From a bacterium (GTDB taxonomy: Bacteria; Cyanobacteriota; Vampirovibrionia; Obscuribacterales; Obscuribacteraceae), in contig WGMS01000019.1 in the NCBI GenBank assembly GCA_016124935.1, forward strand, positions 62,001 to 126,000: DNA of 64,000 nt, given 5' to 3'. Below are positions 9,299 to 16,729 of this stretch, one piece after another. The translations under genes were made by a program, and so were the position numbers. The stretch's first letter is position 1; every line of letters starts with the position of its first letter. The notes below the pieces were generated by a model. The model had not been told where the DNA came from. It did no database searches and worked only from the letters and a program-made list of their open reading frames with translations.

Positions 9299-10246
9299 AT
9301 GAAAGACATCTCTGACAAAGTAACCACCTTGAGAACCGCCCTGGCAAGGTCGGTATTGCGGGTTACAGAATCTACTATTTCTACAATCAAGGCAGGTGAG
9401 ATTCCCAAAGGAGATCCGCTCGTCATAGCCAAAGTGGCCGCCGTCCAGGCAGCCAAGAATACTTCCATGATAATACCGTATTGCCACCAGATAGCCATAG
9501 ACTATGTCGGTGTCGAATACGAGCTCACAAAAGATTCGATTGTCATAGACGTCAGGGTAAAAGCGACTCACAAAACCGGCGTCGAGATGGAGGCGATGAC
9601 GGCAGCTTCTGTCGCCGCACTCACCATCTATGACATGGTCAAGCCTTTAGATGACTTCGCCGAAATCGAAAAAACGACTCTAGTATCGAAAAAAGGCGGC
9701 AAATCAGATTACAAGCCGGATGCCTCGATAAAAGACATAGGGGCAGCGGTGCTGGTTCTTTCAGACCGGGTCTCAAAAGGCGAAAGCGAGGATCGCTCCG
9801 GCAAGGTGATTTGCGAGAAGCTATCATCTTTGGGTATCGCCAGAACAGAATATATCGTCCTGCCCGATTGCAAGACAGAGCTCGAAGAGGCTATAGAAAG
9901 ACTCTGCAAAGACGATTCTATCAATCTCATCCTCACCACAGGCGGCACCGGTCTCAGCCCACGGGATATCACAGTAGAGACCCTGACGCCCATATTAGAG
10001 AGACGACTGCCCGGAGTAGAAGAGGCGATGCGCTCTTTCGGACAATCGAGAAATCGCTTCGCGATGCTCTCGCGCGCTGTGGCAGGAGTCTGCCAAGAGA
10101 CCGTGATAGTCAGCATGCCCGGCTCTACCGGCGGTGTCAAAGACGCCCTTGCCGTATTATTTCCGCCGGTGCTCCATGCCCTGAGCATGCTCAAAGGCGA
10201 AGGACACGAGAGCAAGAAAAAGGAGAAAGCCCGGGCAAAGGGCTAA
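9299..10246 (+). CDS. moaC: MoaC-MogA/MoaB fusion
   Basis: 315 residues joining two Moco enzymes. Residues 1-~140 are MoaC, cyclic pyranopterin monophosphate synthase (PYCHQIAIDY, then HKTGVEMEAM and the AALTIYDM helix). After a short Lys/Gly linker, residues ~150-300 are a MogA/MoaB-type molybdopterin adenylyltransferase (VLSDRVSKGESEDRSG, LTTGGTGLSPRD, MPGSTGGVKDAL). Both halves look complete. Fusion places cPMP formation and molybdopterin adenylylation on one chain, although MoaD/MoaE act between these steps. It sits 12 bp after moaA and 9 bp before moeA. Confidence 0.94.
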   Translation: MKDISDKVTTLRTALARSVLRVTESTISTIKAGEIPKGDPLVIAKVAAVQAAKNTSMIIPYCHQIAIDYVGVEYELTKDSIVIDVRVKATHKTGVEMEAMTAASVAALTIYDMVKPLDDFAEIEKTTLVSKKGGKSDYKPDASIKDIGAAVLVLSDRVSKGESEDRSGKVICEKLSSLGIARTEYIVLPDCKTELEEAIERLCKDDSINLILTTGGTGLSPRDITVETLTPILERRLPGVEEAMRSFGQSRNRFAMLSRAVAGVCQETVIVSMPGSTGGVKDALAVLFPPVLHALSMLKGEGHESKKKEKARAKG

Positions 10247-10255
10247 GAGAAGAAG

Positions 10256-11512
10256 ATGATGATGCTCAGTTACGAAGAAGCCCTGCAAAAAATAGACGAG
10301 ACCGTAGAGAAACTGCCTGCGGTGGACAATGCCATCACCCATATCCTCGGTCATGTTCTGGCGGATTCAATAACAGCCACTTTTGATCTGCCCCGCTTCG
10401 ACAACTCTGCCATGGACGGCTACGGCGTCCGGGGCGAAGACCTTTTGACCATAACCGATGGTAAGCCAAAAGAGCTTGCCCTGGTGGGAGTGATTGAGGC
10501 AGGCTCTCAGAAAGCCGAACTAAAAATAGAACCGGGTAAAGCAGTCAAGATTTTCACCGGAGCAAAGGTCCCGCCCTCGGTCGATACCGTGGTCATGAAA
10601 GAATACTGCGACGACCTTGATAATGCTGTCAGGATAAAAGAGAAAACCGAAGCGGGCTCTAATATAAGGCGAGCCGGCGAAGAATTTAGAAAAGGCGATT
10701 TAGTACTGCCTGCCGGTATTCTGGTGACACCTCCTGTGGTAGGGCTTATAGCCTCTTTCGGTCATGCCCGGTTCAAGGTCTATGAGCAGCCGCGCATTAC
10801 CATAATCGGCACCGGTGACGAACTGGTCCCCCCCGGCGGAGAGCTTTCGGTATCTCAGATTTATGACTCCAACTCTTACGCCCTGGCCGCTGCCATTCAG
10901 GCACTGGGTCTGCCGAGGCCGATTCGCTTCAATATAAAAGATCAAGAAGATCAAATAGAGACAGCACTAAAAGAAGCGCTCAGACAGACAGATCTAATTA
11001 TCACCACAGGTGGTGTATCGGTAGGAGACCGTGATCTGGTCAAAGATGTCCTCGAAAAGAGGCTGAGGGTAGAGACAGTCTTCTGGAGAGCAAAAGTAAA
11101 ACCGGGCAAACCTATATATTTTGGCAGCACTAAACATGACGGCAGACAGAAGCTTATCTTCGGCTTACCGGGGAATCCGGTAAGCGCGCTTACCACCTTC
11201 AATCTATTTGTCAAACCGGCACTGGCAAAAATGCAGGGACTGAAAGAAAACGGTGGCTGCAAGCCCGAACGGCTCAAAGCCAGGATTGCCAAAACCCTCA
11301 AGAAAAAGCCCGGCAGACTGGATTTTGTAAGGGGCATATTGAACTGCGACAATGACGGCGTTTTGACCGCGACACCAACAATGGGGCAGGACTCTCATAT
11401 GCTGAGCGGTCTTGCCCGGGCGAATTGCCTTGTAGAATTTGATGAAACAGCGGCAAAACTGAATGAAGGTGATCTGGTCACTATCCAGAAATTGATCTGG
11501 TCGCAATATTGA
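10256..11512 (+). CDS. moeA: Molybdopterin molybdenumtransferase MoeA
   Basis: 418 residues starting at one of three consecutive ATGs (10256, 10259, 10262) after an AAGAGAAGAAG purine run. Landmarks of the family are the N-terminal LPRFDNSAMDGYG, the IFTGAKVP segment, the MPT-binding domain with IIGTGDELVPPG, the TTGGVSVGDRD loop, and the GLPGNPVSALTTF motif before the C-terminal beta domain. It inserts molybdate into adenylylated molybdopterin. It is the last gene of the operon; no molybdoenzyme gene is present in the window. Confidence 0.96.
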   Translation: MMMLSYEEALQKIDETVEKLPAVDNAITHILGHVLADSITATFDLPRFDNSAMDGYGVRGEDLLTITDGKPKELALVGVIEAGSQKAELKIEPGKAVKIFTGAKVPPSVDTVVMKEYCDDLDNAVRIKEKTEAGSNIRRAGEEFRKGDLVLPAGILVTPPVVGLIASFGHARFKVYEQPRITIIGTGDELVPPGGELSVSQIYDSNSYALAAAIQALGLPRPIRFNIKDQEDQIETALKEALRQTDLIITTGGVSVGDRDLVKDVLEKRLRVETVFWRAKVKPGKPIYFGSTKHDGRQKLIFGLPGNPVSALTTFNLFVKPALAKMQGLKENGGCKPERLKARIAKTLKKKPGRLDFVRGILNCDNDGVLTATPTMGQDSHMLSGLARANCLVEFDETAAKLNEGDLVTIQKLIWSQY

Positions 11513-11553
11513 TTTTAGAATAAATTGGAAAAAAGAGAAAAGGATAAAACAGA

Positions 11554-12252
11554 ATGACATCAGAGAGAATTTCGGTATCGGTAAATGAGGGCTTCTTCGA
11601 CGCCTATCTATCCTTTCCGAAACAGGAAGAGGGACCGGGTGTGCTTCTAATACAGGAGATCTTCGGTGTCAACGATCATATCAGGGCGGTGGCGGACAGA
11701 CTGGCCGAAGAGGGCTATTTGGTGCTCGCCCCGGATATTTTCTGGCGCATGAAGCCAAATATAGAGCTGGGCTACGAAGGCGAAGATAGAGAGGCGGCGC
11801 TGCGCTATTATGAACGCTTCGGCGAAGAGCAGGCCATGGTCGACTTGAAACACGCCGCCAACGCCTTGCGCAATCACCGTGCCTGCACCGGAAGAATCGC
11901 CGCCATGGGCTTCTGCCTGGGGGGCAAACTTACGTTCAGACTGGCGGCCCAGACCAATTTGAATGCGGCAATATCCTATTATGGTGGCAAGGTAGAGAAT
12001 CATCTAGCCGAGGCAGACAAGATCAAATGCCGGCTTATGATGCACTTCGGCGGCAAAGATAAATCGATTCCAGAATCGGCACTGAATAAAATCAAAGAGA
12101 ACCTTGCCTCCAAAAGCAATGTCAGCATCCATGTCTATGAAGAGGCCGATCACGGCTTCAACTGCGACGCCAGAGCCACTTATAACAAAGAAGCAGCCGA
12201 CCTTGCCTGGGAGCGCAGCCTGGAAGTTCTGGCTCAAGAGCTGAAAAAATAA
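11554..12252 (+). CDS. Dienelactone hydrolase family protein
   Basis: 232 residues, the usual length for the family, with an alpha/beta-hydrolase fold. The catalytic triad is visible: nucleophilic Cys in GFCLGGKL, Asp in FGGKDKSIP and His in EADHGFNC. An early motif VLLIQEIFGVNDHIRA is typical of carboxymethylenebutenolidase. It likely hydrolyses lactones or esters in the cytoplasm; the true substrate is unknown and no catechol-degradation genes are adjacent. It follows moeA by 41 bp on the same strand, with AAGGATAAAACAGA before the ATG, and may be read through from the Moco operon. Confidence 0.92.
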   Translation: MTSERISVSVNEGFFDAYLSFPKQEEGPGVLLIQEIFGVNDHIRAVADRLAEEGYLVLAPDIFWRMKPNIELGYEGEDREAALRYYERFGEEQAMVDLKHAANALRNHRACTGRIAAMGFCLGGKLTFRLAAQTNLNAAISYYGGKVENHLAEADKIKCRLMMHFGGKDKSIPESALNKIKENLASKSNVSIHVYEEADHGFNCDARATYNKEAADLAWERSLEVLAQELKK

Positions 12253-12273
12253 AGCCTCGGAGAAAAACCTATT

Positions 12274-13173
12274 CTAAGACTGCCCGACCCATTCTTTGTT
12301 AGCGGCATATTTATTCCAGACATTGCGAATCCGTTCATACTCGTCGGTGGAGATAAGACCGGTATTGAGCATGTCGGCGTTCTCTCTCCAGCGTCCCGGC
12401 TTCTTGGTTCCGACGATGGCGGTATGCACCCCGGGTACGGAGAGAGTAAATTTGAGCGCCATGGCCACACCTTCTGCCACCGTGCCCTCTAAAAAATTAT
12501 AACGCAGGGTCTGAAGCCGCTTCCAGTAAGGCTCTTGATAGAGACTACCCGGAGCATCTTTGTGCTGCCAGGCCACATTCGCGATGGGCCGTTTGGCGAT
12601 AACACCCATGCCCCGATCCACCGCCTCGGGCAGGGTAAGCTCGATACATTCTTGATCGGCGATATTGACACTGGTCTGCAGCACATCGAATTCACCGGTT
12701 CTAATGGCATAGAGGGCATCCTCGCCATCGCCGCTGTAACCTATAAAGCGGGTTTTGCCGGCCTCTTTTGCTTTCTTCAAGACCTCTATCGCTTCGCCCT
12801 GTTCGAGAATCTTCTTACTGCAAGTATGCAGCTGAATTAAGTCTATATAGTCGGTCTTGAGCCGTTTTAGACTGCGCTCTATAGAGGCGGCAATCTCAGG
12901 ACCAGTCCAGGCAGGCATGGTGTAGTCTTCTCCATGGCCGCATTTTGTAAACAGATAAAAATCCCGGCGCCGACCACTGACCGCTCGACCAAGCAACTCT
13001 TCGCTATTGGCATAACAGCCGGCAGTGTCGATGACGTTAAGACCCAGATCCAGCGCTTCGTTCAAAAGCGCCTCCACATCCTCCGGGCTGGCTCCTTCAA
13101 AGCCGATTTCGGCGCCGCCAAATCCGAGAATACTGACTTTCATGCCGGTATTACCCATGATTCTTCGTTCCAT
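12274..13173 (-). CDS. Aldo/keto reductase
   Basis: 299 residues; the ATG at 13173 is chosen over 13191 because AGGTGG lies just upstream of it. The (beta/alpha)8 NADPH-dependent oxidoreductase pattern is clear: ILGFGGAEIGFEG, NVIDTAGCYANSEELLG (catalytic Asp and Tyr), LFTKCGHG (Lys) and IDLIQLHTC (His), with a cofactor-binding tail near FTLSVPGVHTAIVGT. Substrate not predictable. Convergent with the dienelactone hydrolase gene (21-bp gap) and divergent from the pseudo-receiver gene. Confidence 0.93.
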   Translation of the reverse strand: MERRIMGNTGMKVSILGFGGAEIGFEGASPEDVEALLNEALDLGLNVIDTAGCYANSEELLGRAVSGRRRDFYLFTKCGHGEDYTMPAWTGPEIAASIERSLKRLKTDYIDLIQLHTCSKKILEQGEAIEVLKKAKEAGKTRFIGYSGDGEDALYAIRTGEFDVLQTSVNIADQECIELTLPEAVDRGMGVIAKRPIANVAWQHKDAPGSLYQEPYWKRLQTLRYNFLEGTVAEGVAMALKFTLSVPGVHTAIVGTKKPGRWRENADMLNTGLISTDEYERIRNVWNKYAANKEWVGQS

Positions 13174-13276
13174 TCTGCCACCTGATCCCATATAGTAGAT
13201 TTCGAAACCTATTATTTTAAACCGCCGGGCTCCTGTTGGTAAAATAAAGCCTGAGCTATTTTATTGAAGGAAAACC

Positions 13277-13687
13277 ATGGAGAATGCCAATATCCTGGTG
13301 GTCGCTAAGGATAGAGCCATCATCGATAAACTGAAGAATTGCTTCGAAGCCAAGGGTCATCAGATAATTCCAGCCTATGACGTATCCCTTGGCTTCTTCC
13401 TGGCGCAGAAAAACTTTCCCCATATAATTCTCTGCCAGGAAGAGCTGAAAGACGGAGACGCTTTCGAACTATTGGGCGAACTGGGCGCCGACCCGGAGCT
13501 AGCCGACATTCCTTTTGTTCTGATGAGCGCCTCTGCCAGAACCGACAACGCCGAGCTATCCGCCCGGGGAATCACCATGGCTATAACCGAGACTGTGAGC
13601 GAAGGTTATTTAATCAGCGAACTGATGCCCCTCCTTCACGAAGCCATAGCCGGCCGCAAAAATAGACAGGAATACTCCCCGGAATAA
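13277..13687 (+). CDS. Pseudo-receiver domain protein
   Basis: 136 residues with the secondary-structure pattern of a CheY-like receiver: ANILVVAKDRAIIDKL, PHIILCQEELKDGDAFELL, IPFVLMSASA. The phosphorylation chemistry is missing. The acidic pair after strand 1 is Ala-Lys instead of Asp-Asp, the acceptor Asp aligns with Gln (LCQEE), and the usual Lys in loop 5 aligns with Glu (AITETVS). The Ser/Thr switch residue remains (MSAS). It therefore should not be phosphorylated in the usual way and may act as a protein-protein module. The start follows GAAGGA; the next gene begins 13 bp downstream, suggesting co-transcription. Confidence 0.75.
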   Translation: MENANILVVAKDRAIIDKLKNCFEAKGHQIIPAYDVSLGFFLAQKNFPHIILCQEELKDGDAFELLGELGADPELADIPFVLMSASARTDNAELSARGITMAITETVSEGYLISELMPLLHEAIAGRKNRQEYSPE

Positions 13688-13700
13688 GGAGACAACAGAG

Positions 13701-14834
13701 ATGTCATGCCATTTCAAGACCGGGACTCTCTTGACGTCCGTGCTGGCCCTCGCCCTTGTCGGCACGGCTCCGGCCAAAGGTGCCGACAGCACAAAAGCGA
13801 AGAAACCGGTTCACCGAGAGCATATCCCGACCACCACCGGTGCGCAGATCCCCTTCAAACAGAATAGCGCAGGCTCCATAGCCTTCTCCGCGCCCAGCGC
13901 CTGGCAGGCCAAAGAGAAAGACGACGAAAACATGATGGTGAAGCTGGGCGGCGATATTGCCGGCAGTGGCAGTGGCGAGATGTCAATCAGCCGCCATGTG
14001 GGCGAAGGCAAGACCAGCGCCGAAGATCTGAAAGAACTTATCAATCGCTTCTTTCTCGCCAAGCTGCCCAATCACAAGATAATTCAAGAGAAAAAAATCT
14101 TCTTCGGAAGCTCTCGCAAAATCGAAGGCATTCTCGAAGACGCATATCTAGATGTCAACGGAGCGCCGATTTTCCAGAGGATAATCTTTTTCGAAGACCC
14201 GGACGGCAAGACGGCCTATACTCTAAACTTCATCAGCACCCGGGATAAAATCGCCACCATGACCCCGGTATTCAATCGCATTTTGCTGAGCGTAAACTTC
14301 AAAGGCGCTTCTCAGAGCGCTTCTTATAAAAGCGCCGCCGCCACCAAAGCAGTAAAAAAAGACACTGTCTCTCTGAACGCCCGCTACGCTCCGATAGCCA
14401 TCGACTATCCCCGGGGCTGGAAAGTGGAGGAGAACACCGGAGACAACCCTATTGCTATAGAAGGCAAGAACGCCGCGGGCAAAACCGCCAACATATCGGT
14501 CCACAAAGGCCCCATGCATCCTTACTGGAGCATCGAAGATGTGGCGAACAGCCTGGAAAAAGAGCATATGACACCGCATCAGGCTTACCATCGCGTCAAC
14601 CGCAGCCCGAAGACTTTCGGCAGCGGCAGCGCCGGCGGCATCCAGGGGATTGTGCAGGAGAGCACTTTTAAAGACGACAAGAGCGGCGCAGAAATCAAGC
14701 AGATGACCGCCTATTTCAACGATGACAAGAATGTCTATGTGCTCACCATGAGCTCCACCGACTGGAAAGCCAGCGATATGCACCAGGCTTTTCACAAGAT
14801 CCTGGCATCGCTCAGACTGAAAGACAAACAGTAA
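13701..14834 (+). CDS. Secreted protein, two DcrB/PsbP-like domains
   Basis: 377 residues with a cleavable-looking signal peptide (hydrophobic TLLTSVLALALVGTAPAKGA). Two similar halves follow, about residues 50-205 and 225-375. Each opens with an 'F.AP..W' type strand (SIAFSAPSAWQAKEK; PIAIDYPRGWKVEEN) and ends with a short helix (TPVFNRILLSVNF; HQAFHKILASLRL). This pattern resembles the DcrB/DUF1795/PsbP-like alpha-beta fold, used as lipoprotein or periplasmic binding modules. Role unknown. AAGGAG 15 nt before the start supports the ATG. Confidence 0.65.
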   Translation: MSCHFKTGTLLTSVLALALVGTAPAKGADSTKAKKPVHREHIPTTTGAQIPFKQNSAGSIAFSAPSAWQAKEKDDENMMVKLGGDIAGSGSGEMSISRHVGEGKTSAEDLKELINRFFLAKLPNHKIIQEKKIFFGSSRKIEGILEDAYLDVNGAPIFQRIIFFEDPDGKTAYTLNFISTRDKIATMTPVFNRILLSVNFKGASQSASYKSAAATKAVKKDTVSLNARYAPIAIDYPRGWKVEENTGDNPIAIEGKNAAGKTANISVHKGPMHPYWSIEDVANSLEKEHMTPHQAYHRVNRSPKTFGSGSAGGIQGIVQESTFKDDKSGAEIKQMTAYFNDDKNVYVLTMSSTDWKASDMHQAFHKILASLRLKDKQ

Positions 14835-14906
14835 AGTTTTTGCACAAATTATTAGATCGCGCTCAGAGAAGGAACAAGCGAGTCTTTATCTATGTCCGAA
14901 AGTAAT

Positions 14907-14957
14907 CCGGTCGCGAAACGACCACAATACAATCGCTATAATCTATAATTTCCGGTC
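14907..14957 (+). promoter_or_regulatory. yceI upstream region: -10-like box and repeated CCGGTCG
   Basis: A TATAAT box lies at 14937-14942, 40 bp before the yceI start. The word CCGGTCG occurs at 14907-14913, where it forms a 5-bp hairpin with CGACC at 14919-14923 (loop CGAAA), and again at 14952-14958, just before the AAGGAGG ribosome-binding site. CGACC could pair with either copy. No convincing -35 hexamer was found. This may be an operator or a small RNA structure; evidence is weak. Confidence 0.35.
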
Positions 14958-14981
14958 GTTGCAAGGAGGAATCAGCCCACA

Positions 14982-15641
14982 ATGAATCTTACATCTCGTC
15001 TTGCCCTGGTGGCAGGCACCCTAGCCCTTTCTGCCAGCCCGGCTCTAGCCGACAGCTGGAAGATTGACGGAGCCCACTCCAGCGCCAACTTCGCCGTTAA
15101 ACACATGATGGTCTCCAATGTCCGCGGACGCTTCCAGAAAGTCTCGGGCAAAGCCGAATATGACGGCAAATCGGTCAAATCTATAAAAGTCGACGCCGTT
15201 ATCGATACCGCCACAGTCGATACCGATAATGAAAAGCGTGACGAGCACTTGAAAGGCAAAGACTTCTTCAATGTCGAGAAATTTCCCGAAATGAGATTCG
15301 TCTCGAAAAAAGTCGTCCCTGCCGGCAAAGGCAAATTCAAGATGACCGGTGACCTCACCCTCCACGGCGTAACCAAAGAGGTTACCCTCGACGTGGACGG
15401 ACCGAGCCAGATTGTCAAAGACCCCAAAGGCAACAGCCACGTGGGCGCATCTGCTTCGACCACCATCAATCGTAAAGACTACGGCATCACTTACAATGGC
15501 GTTCTAGATAATGGTGGCGCCATGGTATCGGACGACGTCAAAATCACCCTCGATATCGAGATGGTCAAAGATGGCGCCGCATCCGAGAAGAAAAGCGAAG
15601 CGAAACCAAGCTCCGAATCTAAGAAGAAGAAAGCTTCCTGA
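14982..15641 (+). CDS. YceI family periplasmic protein
   Basis: 219 residues with a signal peptide (LALVAGTLALSASPALA, cleavage before DSWK). The body is a YceI-type lipocalin-like barrel: WKIDGAHSSANFAVKHMM, RGRFQKVSGKAEYD, FFNVEKFPEMRFVSKK, GDLTLHGVTKEVTLDV. Known members bind isoprenoid or fatty amide ligands in the periplasm. A Lys/Ser-rich tail (about 25 residues) follows the domain. AAGGAGGA 14 nt before the ATG is a strong ribosome-binding site. The 3' end overlaps the convergent APH-fold kinase gene by 23 bp. Confidence 0.94.
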   Translation: MNLTSRLALVAGTLALSASPALADSWKIDGAHSSANFAVKHMMVSNVRGRFQKVSGKAEYDGKSVKSIKVDAVIDTATVDTDNEKRDEHLKGKDFFNVEKFPEMRFVSKKVVPAGKGKFKMTGDLTLHGVTKEVTLDVDGPSQIVKDPKGNSHVGASASTTINRKDYGITYNGVLDNGGAMVSDDVKITLDIEMVKDGAASEKKSEAKPSSESKKKKAS

Positions 15642-16683
15642 GCAGAGCTTCTAGATAATCGATAGAAAATAAAGCAGCCCGCATATGAGATTCTCTGAGC
15701 GGGTTGTTTTGTTTCTCTCCTTCAGAAGCTAGCCATATGAAAGTATGAAGGGCAGCCAGACCGCAATATGGAAGCAGCGCTTTGTTAACCCGATCCTGGT
15801 CGCAACTCTGGAACTGTGCCTCAAAATATGCTTGTATCAAAGCTGCGCCTCTGGCTGTGATCAGACCAGCTTCCTCTCGAAACGGATCAAGCTTGTTGTC
15901 GAAGCCGAACATAAAAGCGGCATAGCCAAGATCATGCAGTGGATTGCCGGCGCAGGCATAGTCGAAATCTACAAAAGCCAGGGCTCGTCCCTGGTTATAG
16001 ATGATATTGCCCGGATGGACATCGCCATGATTGATGGCCAGATCCGGCACTGATAGCGGAAACTGCCTCTGCAAAGCCGATAACAATATAGCCACTTTAG
16101 CATAGGCCTCATCTTCGGCAGACTGACCGGACTTGCTAAATCTGTCTATGGAAATCAGCCCCTCTTTCAGCCGACCGGCAAGATAGTCGCTAGAAAGATC
16201 GGGTCGATTAGCCAGAAGCAATGGATCTAACAATCGCGGCAGGGGCACGGAATGCATGGCAGCCAGTAGACGACCAGCCTCGCCACAGTGCGCTTCGGTC
16301 CACTCACCATGCATGAAGTCGAAATCTTCATCCCCTGCAAGATATTCCATTGCCAGATAAAAGGCAGCGGCGCCTGCTTCTTCCCATGCGTATATATACT
16401 CTTCATCGCCCTTTTGAGGAATCGGCAACAGTGCCGCCATACGAGAGAATCGATATGCCTCATTTCCAGAAGCACGAAATTGTCGCCATACAGCCACGCA
16501 GACCTGAGCACCGCCCACGGTATCTCTGTCATAACGCTTCAAAACATAGGTCTTTTTATAACTTTCTGCCTCGGTCTCCACAAGAAACAAATGGGGTCTC
16601 TCTTTTAGATTGGAGACCCTGGAATTATCAGTATTGACCGCGATGCCGGAGAACAGATCCAGGGCGCTTTGAAGCATAAACAT
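15619..16683 (-). CDS. APH/RdoA-like phosphotransferase
   Basis: 354 residues from the ATG at 16683; an ATG at 16740 would overlap the divergent kinase start at 16730, so the shorter form is preferred. The aminoglycoside-phosphotransferase/RdoA (SrkA)-type fold shows a Lys-containing strand (TYVLKRYDR), the catalytic loop HGDVHPGNI and the metal-binding FVDFDYACAGNPLHDLG. Such enzymes phosphorylate small molecules or, for SrkA, Ser/Thr residues. The substrate cannot be told. The final codons (LLRKLSSS) overlap the yceI tail. Confidence 0.85.
   Translation of the reverse strand: MFMLQSALDLFSGIAVNTDNSRVSNLKERPHLFLVETEAESYKKTYVLKRYDRDTVGGAQVCVAVWRQFRASGNEAYRFSRMAALLPIPQKGDEEYIYAWEEAGAAAFYLAMEYLAGDEDFDFMHGEWTEAHCGEAGRLLAAMHSVPLPRLLDPLLLANRPDLSSDYLAGRLKEGLISIDRFSKSGQSAEDEAYAKVAILLSALQRQFPLSVPDLAINHGDVHPGNIIYNQGRALAFVDFDYACAGNPLHDLGYAAFMFGFDNKLDPFREEAGLITARGAALIQAYFEAQFQSCDQDRVNKALLPYCGLAALHTFIWLASEGEKQNNPLRESHMRAALFSIDYLEALLRKLSSS
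15673..15712 (+). terminator. Intrinsic terminator of yceI
   Basis: Arms CAGCCCGC and GCGGGTTG pair over 8 bp (one G-T) around a 16-nt loop and are followed by TTTTGTTT. It lies 34 bp past the yceI stop and inside the 3' coding part of the convergent APH-fold gene. Confidence 0.65.
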
Positions 16684-16729
16684 CCGAAAGATAGGGAAAG
16701 GCGTCCAGTTAATATACAATAGCGTGGTC

